Below are positions 46,079 to 56,303 of a stretch of 64,000 nucleotides of DNA, piece after piece; position 1 is the first letter of the stretch; every line of letters begins with the position of its first letter. The notes beneath the pieces were generated by a model, which saw only the letters and a program-made list of their open reading frames with translations, was not told where the DNA came from and did not search any database. A program made the position numbers and the translations under genes. Location: assembly GCA_002335605.1 (NCBI GenBank), contig BEDY01000002.1:1364001-1428000 (forward strand), given 5' to 3'. The DNA is from Prillingera fragicola (Eukaryota > Basidiomycota > Tremellomycetes > Trichosporonales > Trichosporonaceae).

Positions 46079-47319
46079 ATGCCTACTCCCGACTACAAGA
46101 ATGGATCCATGTCCTCTCACGACGGTGGTTTCCAACACAACGACGACGAGCTACACCGCTACGTCACAGAGGAGGGTCCCTCCACCCACAAGATGTCAAG
46201 TAGCGCCGCGGCCGCTGCTGCTGCCGCCAGCCAGGCTGCCCTCATTGTGCGTATAGAGCAGCGAATGCGAATGTGTGCTGACATTCACAGACTGTTCAAC
46301 CTCTGCGCAAGGCCGAGTGCGTTGCTTCATTGTGTTCATGATCAACACTGACCCTTATCCGCAGCATGCAGCCGTCCTACGCTCAGGATCTCGGCGCCAA
46401 CTCGGTCACCCACGGCTTCTATGGTACCATGACCTCGGGCCTTGGCGACATTATCGGTCTCTGCGGCCAGTTCCCATGCTGCCCCCTTCCCAACCCTTAC
46501 AGGAGTGTCCAGCAGGGGTCAGTTGGTCTAGTCAGCCGCTTTGGACAGTTTTACAAGTCGGTCGACCCCGGCCTCGTCAAGGTCAACGTGTGTTCTGAGA
46601 GTATTAGCATCGTCGATGTCAAGGTTCAACTTACCGTTGTGTGAGTATCGCCCTTGGAGGCCTGGCTAACGCGCAGCCCCCGCCAGAACGTGCAGACCAA
46701 GGATAATGTGTCCGTCGAGGTCGACTCGGTCATCAGCTGGCACGTCGTCTCCCCTTACCGCGCCGCCTTTGGTATCAACAATCTCTCTTACGCTCTCGTC
46801 GAGCGCGCTCAGACCACCCTGCGCCAAGTCGTTGGTGGACGCGTGCTCCAGAGTGTCATTTCTGACCGCGAGGGTCTTGCCCAGGAGGTAGCCGAGATTG
46901 TTGACGCCACTGCCGAGAAGTGGGGTGTCGCTATTGAGTCGATTCTTCTCAAGGACATCAACTTTTCCGTTGAGCTTCAGCAAAGCCTGTCGTCGGCTGC
47001 TACGCAGAAGCGTATCGGAGAGAGCAAGGTCATTGCGGCCCGCGCTGAGGTGGACGCCGCCAAGCTCATGCGCCAGGCGGCCGACATTCTCGCCTCGCCC
47101 GCTGCCATGCAGATTCGTCAGCTGGAGGCTCTCCAGACCATGGCGCGCTCGGCCGGCTCCAAGGTTGTCTTTGTTCCCATGAACCTCAGCGGAATGGGAG
47201 CGGCCGGTATGGACAGCGTCTCGCAACAGATCGCCGCCTCCGCACGTGACGGCGACTCACACCTCGACGTTGCTGGTCCCCGTCAGGCTGGTCTGCTGAA
47301 CTCGATGGCCCAGGTGTAA
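46079..47319 (+). CDS. stomatin-like SPFH-domain protein
   Basis: Exons 46079-46246, 46291-46316, 46365-46640, 46677-47319; 370 residues. SPFH/band-7 protein of the stomatin-podocin group, associated with membrane microdomains. Seen: a Ser/Ala-rich N-terminus, a hydrophobic hairpin-like segment (IIGLCGQFPCCPLPNPYRSV), QQGSVGLVSRFGQFYKSVDPG, VPRQNVQTKDNVSVEVDSVI, VVGGRVLQSVISDREGLAQE, LKDINFSVELQQSLSSAATQ and AAKLMRQAADILASPAAMQIRQ. The second exon is 26 nt. The C-terminal tail is short. It is more stomatin-like than prohibitin- or flotillin-like. Introns are 36-48 bp. Confidence 0.9.
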
Positions 47320-47467
47320 CCAACGGTGCCGTGATCAGAAAGTTATCAAATTATCACGGCAGTGGTGCCGTATCGTGCCCATGAAGATCTCTCGTTTATT
47401 AATGTGTGACTGTTAAGTGTAGCCTGTATGCAGATAATCTCTCGTTCATGACTTGTCACATTCAATC

Positions 47468-48114
47468 TCAGCTCTGCTCCTCCTTGGCCTTCTTGGCCAC
47501 AGCATACAGTAGGTCCAAGTCCAGAGGTACCTTCTCCCCCATCCAAGTCGCAAAGGTGGTGTGGTCCTCGACATCGTCACCAGTGTTGGGGTGAACGAGC
47601 ACACTGCATGGCCCACGGTTGGCGACGAGCCAGGAGAAAACGGCACCCAGCTGCTCGGGGTTGAACACGTTCAGCTCAAACATGGGCATGGGATGCGGTC
47701 CCAGAGGCTGGTCAAAGAACTAGAATGAGCCACTTTCTAGAGTTCGCAGCTTACCCTGTATGTGCGAACCTCGGGGAACTCGCGCCTCACGGCCTCGTAG
47801 AGCTGGTGTGCGTACTTGATATGATTAGGATTGTTGGGCTGCAGTAAGCTCGTACTCTTAATCGTCCAACCAACCTTGTGGTAAATGTGAAAGTCAAACC
47901 AAGGCTTGCTGTTTGCGGCCCCATTGTTATCCCAGAGAGTATCGTAGTGGGGGCTGCGCTTGCTATCAGGACGAGGTGGGTTGAACACCGACTTGCCACC
48001 GCCATTCGGATCTAGCTCGTAGGACAGTGGCTCGAGCCCCTCAGTAGGATAGGTTGGCGCAGCCGGAGCCCCGATGTCCGGGAAATAGGGAAGGTAGGTC
48101 TCGAGTCGCGACAT
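47468..48114 (-). CDS. DOPA 4,5-dioxygenase family protein
   Basis: Exons 48114-47875, 47838-47755, 47719-47468; 191 residues. The family (fungal DODA, PF08883-type) performs extradiol cleavage of DOPA-like catechols, but most fungal members have no proven substrate. Seen: PWFDFHIYHK (first metal-binding His region), HIKYAHQLYEAVRREFPEV, TYRFFDQPLGPHPMPMFELN, and WLVANRGPCSVLVHPNTGDD with ATWMGEKVPLDLDLL. The 36-bp intron 47874-47839 is stop-free and in frame; removing it makes the spacing between HIY and the next helix equal to that of relatives. Convergent with the stomatin-like gene. Confidence 0.88.
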
Positions 48115-48878
48115 GTTGTCGAAAGCTTACGGCTGGGGCTGGTACTGTAAGGTCACGCGGTGGCTCATAGAGTAGGACTCAGGAGATGGTAGGAAGAGGT
48201 TAAATGGTCAAGTGGACACAGGCCCTGCCGTCCAGTGCGTGCTCTGCCTTGGTCAGCATGACCCCACATGGCCGGCCAAACCAATGGCCAATGTCAATGG
48301 ATCAGTCATTATCTACAAATGGCCTTCCGACGGATCTCCCGTGACAGGGAGGAACCAAATTAGCCGGCCACCTCCGCGGTGGTCAGTGTCATGATGTAGT
48401 GTTGGTGTTCGTGGCCACGCAGCGTCTCTTTTCTCGCACATGTCACTCTTGCGCATCGACGTGTGCACAAATCATCTCCAACCCGCGACCGCCAACGGTC
48501 AGTCGATGGTCACGCCTATCACTCTGGCTATGTAGACCACAGTATGGCTGACCTCAGCCGTCTACGCTGGCGGCTGACCGTCATGTCAGTTGGAAACAAT
48601 TGCTCGCCGCTAGCCCTGTGCGTGACAACAAACCAGTCACTCTAATGCAAAGGAAACGGCCATCTGCTTCATCTTGTCACTCTCAGGTCACTAATTGATT
48701 TCTTTACAAACATGCTGCCCGCTTCTCATCTTCATTCCACTTGCAACACCACATTGTACCAACTGCGCGGCCTTCGTTTGGTCGTCTCTTAACTCCTTCT
48801 CCCAAGCTGCGAGCTCTCCTGCTTACCGCTTTGCGTTTCAAGTCTTGCTCTTTCTCGGGTGGCAAATAGCCCTTCAAG
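48115..48878. other. divergent intergenic region
   Basis: 764 bp between the DOPA-dioxygenase family start (leftward) and the kinase start (rightward). No frame with motifs. The last 120 bp are pyrimidine-rich, as in other leaders here. Confidence 0.5.
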
Positions 48879-50874
48879 ATGGACTTTGATGTCATTCCCG
48901 TAAGTCATTCCACCTCAGCATTCCTAACAACAGTACGAGGACATTGTTTGGGGCGACCGTATAGGTGGCGGCAGCTTTGGTTCAGTCTTTCGAGGTGAGA
49001 GCCCCTCACTAGGGTCTGTTGCTGATGTTTTGCAGGCCAATACCTCGGCATAGACATTGCAATAAAGGAAATTCACGCGTCCAACCAATATGACGTATGG
49101 AAACTAGTCTCAGGACAAAGCTGATGCGTAGGTACACAAGTACTTTGAGCGAGAGTGGCGTATCATGAGTGTCGCGCGGCACCCCAACATTGTGCTCTTT
49201 CTCGGCCTTAGCAAGGAGCCCGACGGTGATGGCCGTGTCTTGTATGTCTCTCGAGGGATCAGCCGCTAACGTCAGTATTGTCTCTGAGTACGTCCCGAGG
49301 GGCAACCTCAGGACGTATATTCGTTCCAAGACTCCCTTTCCGTGGCGTTTGCGTCTGTCATACGCGACCGATATTGCTCGAGCTGTCGCCTACTTGCATG
49401 CACGTCAATGCATTCACCGTGATCTCAAGAGCGACAACCTGTTGATCTGTGCCAATGACCGCATCAAGGTCGCAGACTTTGGCTTTGCTCGGATCACTGG
49501 ACGCAATGCGGAGGAGATGCGGCACATGACCTATTGCGGCACAGATGTGAGTTGCGTGCATTGGCCCCATGCTTACTTTACAAGGGCTACATGAGTCCGG
49601 AAATCATTATGGGCGAGGAGTTTGATCTCCCGGCGGACGTATGGTCGCTGGGCATCATTTTCATCGAGCTCGCGACTCGTGTTCTGGTTTCATCCAAGAC
49701 GTATGCTCGCCAGGCTCCTATCTTCGTTCCAGACGAGGCCGAGATCCGCCGTCGACTCTCTCCCGGTTGCCCTCCCGGGTTTCTGAACCTGGCTATGGAG
49801 TGCTGCCAGTTGGCGCCAGGAGACCGACCAAAGCTACCAGAAATTCTCGCCCGTCTTCGCGAGCTTGAACGGGGTCTTCCCGAAACGGAAAGCGCCGAGC
49901 ATGTCGGCTCTCTGAGGTTGATTCAACGAGAAGGCAAGCGCGCCATGCCTCTGTTCGATGCCGGCTCCTCGCTTGCAATGCCCGAAGTGCTTCCCAGCCC
50001 AAAGGAGACGGTCGACATGGACGAAGACGAGCTCGTAGAGGAGATTGTGCTTGCGGCTCTCGCACATGCAGACGTCAAAGTTGACGGAGGCGGTGCTAGT
50101 GCCGCAGGGAGTCTTGTCTCGGAAAGCAGTAGCTGGCGGGCGGCCAGGTTTGCTGAGTCGGCGACCCCAAGCTACACCACAGCTCACGAGATACCAAGTC
50201 AGTCCAGCCGTGTCATCTAATACTGACCTCAGGTACCATGCCTTTGATCCCCAGCGACGTGGATAGACCTGGTGGTAGCTCGGGTCTTATTGAGCCACAG
50301 ACGATCATCATGGTGCATTCTGAACGAGTCACGGCGCCTCCGTCCCCTGATGACGAGACCACCGACACGCTTCGCTGGGAGAAGACGGCAGTTGAAGTTC
50401 CCAAAGATGGTGGGTCTATCGTTCGAATTAGGACGGGCTCTGGAGGCTCTAGCGATGGCCAGAGTGGAACTTCCCAATCTTCGGCTGTGCAGTCGTCGGC
50501 CAAGTCGTCCACTGAATCGAGCAAGTCAAGCAAGACATCTGCTTCTGGGATGCACCGCTTCACCTTGGTCGATGCGCTTATCAGTGGCAAGCGCACCTCA
50601 GCGAGTAGGTTGGCCTTAGCAGTCAGTGCTGACAGGTAGTTTCCACCAGCTTTGCATTTGCATTCTTCACACGTACACTGTCCAGCAACAAGGATGTCAA
50701 GGACAAGTGCGTGGTGTGCACGAAACGTCTTGGCCCGCGCTCAGCTCTTCAATGCGACGACTGTGGCAGTGAGTTGCGTACCCGTCGACTTGATTGATGA
50801 CAGTTCTCGTACACGCCAAGTGTTCCTCAGCGTCCGCGCGCAATTGCACCAATGACTCGGGCATCGATTCTTGA
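48879..50874 (+). CDS. TKL-like protein kinase with cysteine-rich C1-like tail
   Basis: Nine exons: 48879-48899, 48934-48994, 49036-49094, 49132-49241, 49276-49546, 49585-50197, 50233-50604, 50640-50768, 50804-50874; 568 residues. Complete kinase domain: IGGGSFGSVF, IAIKEIHAS (Lys), HPNIVLFLGL, VSEYVPRGNLRTYI, HRDLKSDNLL, VADFGFAR, YMSPEIIMGEEF and DVWSLGIIFIEL. HRDLKSDN and the HPNIVLFLG pattern are of the TKL/LISK type. After a Ser-rich linker the end holds C-VV-C, C-DD-C, H-AK-C and a last Cys seven residues on, the spacing of a C1/phorbol-ester finger; the usual leading His is not seen. Upstream pathway unknown. Introns are 34-41 bp. Confidence 0.85.
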
Positions 50875-50966
50875 GTTCATACCTGAGCATTATAATTTTC
50901 TACTATATGCATACTGGTCACAATGGAAGCGTCCCGAGCTGAGGTCCAGGTCAACTTCGACATGCG

Positions 50967-52778
50967 TTACAGCAGTACACCACAGAGCCCCACCAGAAGC
51001 CACAGCAAAGCTGACCACATGCGAGGAAGAGTGCGGTACCCTATGGACGGCTGCGTGTACGGGAAAGAGCCTCCTAGTCCAGATGGTACTGCCATCCTTG
51101 CATATCCACCATCGGCTGGCAGCCCTTGCTGGTATGTCTTGATCGAGTTGATTATCATGACAGCGTTGGCCAGATTATTCTGCCATTAGTGATCGAAGTC
51201 CCCCTTTATTTCTACTCACCGCGTTGGCTACCTGTGATGCGCAGGTACCGGGGCAGTAGGAAGTTGCTGATGTCAATGGTGGTTAGCAATGGAAGGGCTC
51301 ACATGAATAGGTGTTCCCCGCCCAATCGCCTAAGAACGTCAGCACGTGGGATAAAATTAGGTATTACCCACCGCAAAGATCAATGTTGAGGATCATCTGG
51401 GCCGCAAAGAAGTACTGGTAGGGGTCACAGGTGGCACGATCAAAAGCAGCAACCGGCAGGCCCCAGGATAAGGGGTCAGGGTGGTCATCATTGACACTGA
51501 GGTGTTATTTTTGATAAATTGTTATAAAGTGTTGAGACTCTCACCTTTCTGGAATATCGGCACGCGTCCACTCCCCTGACACTGTAAGCATTGACCGCGC
51601 CTTCTGTCAAGCATAGCACTTACACATGCGAATACCATTACCATCCCACAGGGTGGCCACTACTCCCCCACCAGCGTCATTGAAATTCTTTCCAAAGGAG
51701 CGGCCAGAAGTGGAGAAGATACTGCAGCCAACACCCCCATTCCCCGAGCTGCAGTCGCCGTTGCCGAAATGACCATAAGACTGAGAAGCATTGTCCTGGA
51801 CTTTGCATCCGGGGGATGTGTGGCTGAGATTAGTGTATGTTTGAGCAAGAATCCTACAGAGTGTACTGGCTGGAGCGTCAGAGAGCACATTACAGTGGCA
51901 TTACCAACTTGTTCGAGTTTTCGTGGATACCTTCCTGTTCATGTCAAGCCATCGCTCTTCATATTTAAATCTCACTCACAATAATGTCAATTTCTCCCTG
52001 GGAATGTGAGCCCACGAACTTGACAGTAACTTACCGCAGAGGGCCACGGAGCGTCTGTACCCAGCATCCAGACTGTACGGAAAGCAGTCAGCAACCTGTT
52101 GTCCATAGTCATCACCAGGACTCACACGCCGGCCACACACCACATCCCCAAGGCATGATTCTGAAAGCTCATCAGTAAAAACAACGTCGCCAGTTGCACC
52201 CACGCCATGTCAATGATAAAAAGACCGCCAGCGTACCGCGCGTTTGAAGTGATGCGGACAGAATTGCGTGGGGTGCCTTCGCTAGTGTTGGTCCAGTGCT
52301 CTGCTTGGATACCGGGCACGCCTGGCTCGGTCCAAAATGCCAGACCTGTAGCAAACGCGGTATCGCGGTCAACGTATCTAGCCTGTGTTAGCCTATCCAC
52401 ACATTCTAAGTCCGACCTCTTACTTAACCACTGGAGGGTCAGCCTTGAAAGCGTTCGGTACCTAACAGCCATGGGTTGGGTCTGGGTCGTTGAAGAAAGT
52501 CCAGCTTGGTTATCAGCGCGAGCTCTTGCCCCGACTCACTCGTTGAAAAATGTGGTGCCATTGTACACGTTCTGTAAAGACCACGATAGGGCCTGGCGCT
52601 TCTCATGAGCCCAGCCGGCAAGCTCGGTCTGTGGGTAGAGGACGATACCTTTGTCTTTGGTCGAGTGTGGCACCAGGGGATGGAGTGACCTTGGGGCAGC
52701 CTCCATGCCGGATACTGCTATGGCCATCACCAGGGAGAGAGACCCCATGCCAGCCATGGCAAATAATAGGTTGAACAT
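50967..52778 (-). CDS. GPI-type GH16 beta-glucanase with two microexons
   Basis: Fifteen exons: 52778-52540, 52504-52467, 52430-52424, 52377-52204, 52160-52126, 52072-52035, 51997-51980, 51934-51905, 51865-51858, 51823-51624, 51581-51545, 51496-51372, 51329-51303, 51266-51220, 51179-50967; 411 residues. Glycoside hydrolase family 16 (endo-1,3(4)-beta-glucanase-like), acting on wall glucan. Seen: signal peptide (SLSLVMAIAVSGMEA), WTFFNDPDPTHG, LFIIDMAIMPWGCGVWPAFW, the catalytic ExDxxE in AGEIDIIEG, LHTSPGC, FAAQMILNIDLCGDWAG. The C-terminus (WSALLWLLVGLCGVLL) is a GPI-anchor-type tail. Exons of 7 nt and 8 nt are required by frame and family motifs. Introns are 34-53 bp. Confidence 0.88.
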
Positions 52779-53089
52779 GAGTAAGTGGAAATATAGGAGA
52801 GTCGGATTGAAGACAGCAGTGGCCTTTTATTCACCAGAAGGATCGCTGATGTGTAAACACACACCCGAATCCCCATTGATGATGAACATGCGTCCAACAT
52901 AATGTGCACAGACAGCACGCATCAATGTTTGCAGCTTCTGCTCGCACTGATCGCGAATGACATTTCACGCCATCAGCCGTGGAAGCGCAAACTCGCCAAG
53001 AAAGAGGACAGTGCGCACAGGGAAGTCCACTATGGGGACTGTTCATCATGTAGTAATATAATACAGCACGAACAAACTATACAGTTCTT
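52779..53089. other. intergenic, no gene seen
   Basis: 311 bp between the GH16 start and the stop of the Myb-like gene, both leftward. It is the likely GH16 promoter; no site can be named. Confidence 0.5.
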
Positions 53090-55469
53090 CTACGCGTCGC
53101 GACGCTTCCTGCCCTTTGGCGTAGGGCTTGCCTGCTCGCCTGGAGTGGCACGACCCAACGGCGATGGATCAGTTGGAGTCTGTGTCGCGGGCTTCTTGTC
53201 AAAAGCTCCAGTCTTGCGCAGCCATCGCTGGCGAACCTGATGGTAGCTTCGGGTCGGCACGCCCTTGCTAACCAGATCCCACTTTTCGCCATGCTCCATA
53301 ACGGCACGAGTAAGAAGCTCATCCTATACAGTCAGCTTCTCATAACTCATAACTCATAAACCACGCACCTCTTCCTTGGTCCACTTGAGGTAAGGCGAAC
53401 GAACCCGGCGAGCAGGCATAGTGCTCGAAAGGTGCACATACTTGCCAAGACCAGGGACAGCGGCGCCTGTGGGGCTCTGGAAAGCGCTGAGATTGGGATT
53501 CGTGCTGTCATTGAAAGGGTCGTCCGAAGACGAGGGGAAGCCTCGAGTCGGGGTACCCTGAGGAGGTTGCCCAGGAGTAAACGCGCCCTCGAGCTTTATC
53601 GCAGGTCCGAGCGGGGTCTGGCTTCGGCTGCCCTGCGAGTTGTTCCCATACTGCTCGCCTTCCATCATGCCTTCGAACCGAGCTGCCGACGCCAGAACGC
53701 TGGAGCTCTGAGAGCTATGCGCAACCTCCTGACTGGCCTGAGCCAAAAGGTCAAGCGCCGAGCTCTCATGCTGGTCACTGGTCGCCGATGCCTTGCGCGG
53801 CGAGCCACTACCATCGTCGCCAACATGGCGACGCGACGACCACTCGACTGTAGCGGGTGGCTGCCTGCGGGGCTTTTTGCTTGGACTGTCGTACGTCGTA
53901 TGGCCAGATGTGCGGGCCGCAGACACTGAGAGGGGGTGGGCACTCTCGCCACGGCGGGTCGGGGTACCAGGACGAGTTGCCATCTCGGCAGCGAGAAGAA
54001 GATCGTTAAAGTTGCCGCCAGGAGTAGTCTGTGGTACCTGGGGAGCAGCACGGCTACGCGATGGTGTCGTAGGAACGGCGCGCTTTTTCTTGGGTCGGGG
54101 CAGCAGCGGGGTGCCGCCAGTCTTGGTTGACGTGCTGTCACGGCGGTCGCGGATGGGTGATGCCATGACCTTGCGCTCGTCTTCATCGCTCAACGGCAGC
54201 TCGTCCTCGCCTTCACCGCCGTATCCCTCAGAGTAGCCGACACCGCCTTCTGGACCTACAACACCGCGCCGCTGAAGCTCGTCGAGAGTCAGGTGACCAA
54301 CTTGGCCATCCTTGGCTCGCATCGATCGCACCTTCTTGGCTGCCAGCAGCAAATGCTCGGCACGAGCGTCACCCATGGTACTGCGCTTGTTTGTTTTCGA
54401 AGGCCCAATACGTGAAGACTTTGGGCTAGCCTCCTTGGGCCGAGGTGCTGCACTCTTGTCATCAAAGACTGAAGTGTCGAGAATCACGTGGGTACGGAGA
54501 TGGCGCAGCTCAGTCACCAAGGACTCGATCTGCTGCTGAGTGTCCACGAGCTAGCAGGGTTAGTTAATGCTCTCCAACAAACACTCACTCGCGGCGCCAT
54601 GAGGCGGTTATCCATTTCCAGCCGCTTGTTTGCCGCCTCCAGTTCCTGGTGATAGCCCACGTCAAGGTCGAGAAGCCCCTTCGGACGGTTACCAGCGGCC
54701 AGCTCTGCATCTCTTGCGCGTATAAGAGCGCGGGTCTCAGCCTTCCAGCTCGCACGCTCGGCAGCAAAACGGTCACTAGGCTGTCAGAATGGCTCACATC
54801 AACATCGACAACTTACCGCTCGATCGTAATCATTGCTTTTGAAAGGTTGGCTTGCTGATGCAGAGTGGCGATAGTCTCCTGCTGGGCTTCGACTTGTTGA
54901 CGCAAAAAGGGCAGTTGGGCCGTGTGGACTGTGAGAAGCGTTTGGAGCTAGCCCTGATCAGCAACGGGTCAGGCAGGATTACTCACCATCTCTGAAAGTT
55001 CGTCTCGCTGCTCCTCCGCATTTCCAGGCGACTTCGTAATCTCGTCGAGCTTGACCTGCATGTGCTGCAGCTGGGCCTGAGTAGGAAATTCTGCACCATC
55101 CAAAAGGTCCTTTGAATTCGGTTCGTCCGAGGCACTGTCACGAAGATCATCTTCGTGGGCTTGAGAAAGGGCGTTGAGGGGCGTAGGAGACCTTCCGGTA
55201 GACACTGGTGACCTGGGCTCTGGGCGAACTTGAACGGCTCGAGGCTGAACCTTTGAGTCACTCATGTCATGATAGCTCAGCTTGCCAGAGCCCAAGGCAA
55301 GATTGACTGAGCTTTCGACGGCCCGGTCAGTGTCGAGCCGACGGAGCTGATGGGCGGTTCCTGGCGTGGGAAGAGACGTGTAAGGTGTTTCTGGTGGCGG
55401 TGGAGTGACTGGGGACGAGAGGGCGGGGGTATGAAGAGTGTTTCTCGGGGGAGTTGATGGATGGGCCAT
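53090..55469 (-). CDS. Myb/SANT-domain nuclear protein
   Basis: Exons 55469-54987, 54947-54817, 54775-54589, 54550-53369, 53323-53090; 738 residues. Layout: Pro/Ser/Thr-rich N-terminus (~90 residues), a coiled-coil-like region about residues 140-300 (TQAQLQHMQVKLDEITKS, FLRQQVEAQQETIATLHQQ, ELEAANKRLEMDNRLM, QQQIESLVTELRHL), a long Ser/Pro-rich linker with basic clusters (RPKKKRAVPTTPSRS), and a C-terminal Myb/SANT repeat split by the last intron: PYLKWTKEE / DELLTRAVMEHGEKWDLVSK, RSYHQVRQRWLR. The three spaced Trp residues fit Myb-type DNA binding. I do not recognise a named orthologue. The last intron contains TCATAAC repeated. Confidence 0.82.
53340..53360. repeat. TCATAAC heptamer x3 in Myb gene intron
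   Basis: Three near-identical heptamers in a row within the 45-bp last intron of the Myb/SANT gene, between donor and branch region. Confidence 0.8.
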
Positions 55470-56303
55470 TGGTGGGCTAGTTGGCACGCTACAGCGTGGC
55501 AAAAAGCAAAGACAAAATGGTTGTCGCAATCGGGCGGCGGCCGTTGAGAGAGCGTTTGACTGTGGGTATCACAGGGTGGGGGGCCGTGGGTGGAAGGGTG
55601 TTGGGAGTAAGGAGGGTGGAATGCCGCGAGTTTCGAGTGTGATGGATGTCAAGGAAGCGAAAAGAACGAAAGGACAAAATGGATGGCTTTGGCTGTGGGC
55701 GGTAAAGCAGCGAGAACGAGGAGGCAGGCCGCACAGGATGAGGAATGGTGGATAGTATGTACTGTGGGATGGCGGAGATGAGGTTCCAGGGTTCAAAGTC
55801 AAGGACAGGCGCGGCGCCCAAAGCAGCTCTTCCCTCTGAAGCGTTGCAAATTGCTCCCACCTCGACCCATTCTCGACGCTGACTGGCCAGACTGTTGCCA
55901 CCCATATTACTTTCTTTTGCTTTCTTTTGCCGCTAGCGGAATCTATATCAAACGGCCCTGGCCGTGCCTGCAATGCTGGTCTTGGGGGCATGTTCCGTTG
56001 AATCAATGTTCAACACAATGTCAAAGTCATGTCTTCGGGCCTCGGTCCTGCAGCGACTCCATACATCAATCATTAGCGCGCTAAGCGCATCATCAGTGAC
56101 CTTTCAGAGCCTGCCTGTCTGCCTACCTGACTGACTGTCTGCCTGCCTGCCTCCTGTCTGCCTCCTGTCTGCCTCCAGCAGGCCGCTGGACGCCTCCCAT
56201 TGCACATCATCACTACATGGGCTACATGGTATTTACAAGCCTCATAACTGTATTACATCGAAACGTTTGCGATAGACGGCTCTGCCAGTCAAAGTACTCA
56301 TCC
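55470..56303. other. intergenic with degenerate tetranucleotide repeat
   Basis: 834 bp. Shadow frames on both strands lack motifs. It should contain the Myb gene promoter (left side) and the 3' end of the F-box gene (right side). A repeat lies at 56111-56175 (own entry). Confidence 0.5.
56111..56175. repeat. degenerate (CTGC/CTGT) repeat
   Basis: Runs of CTGCCTGTCTGC type, including a tandem CTCCTGTCTGC pair, between the Myb and F-box genes. Confidence 0.8.
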
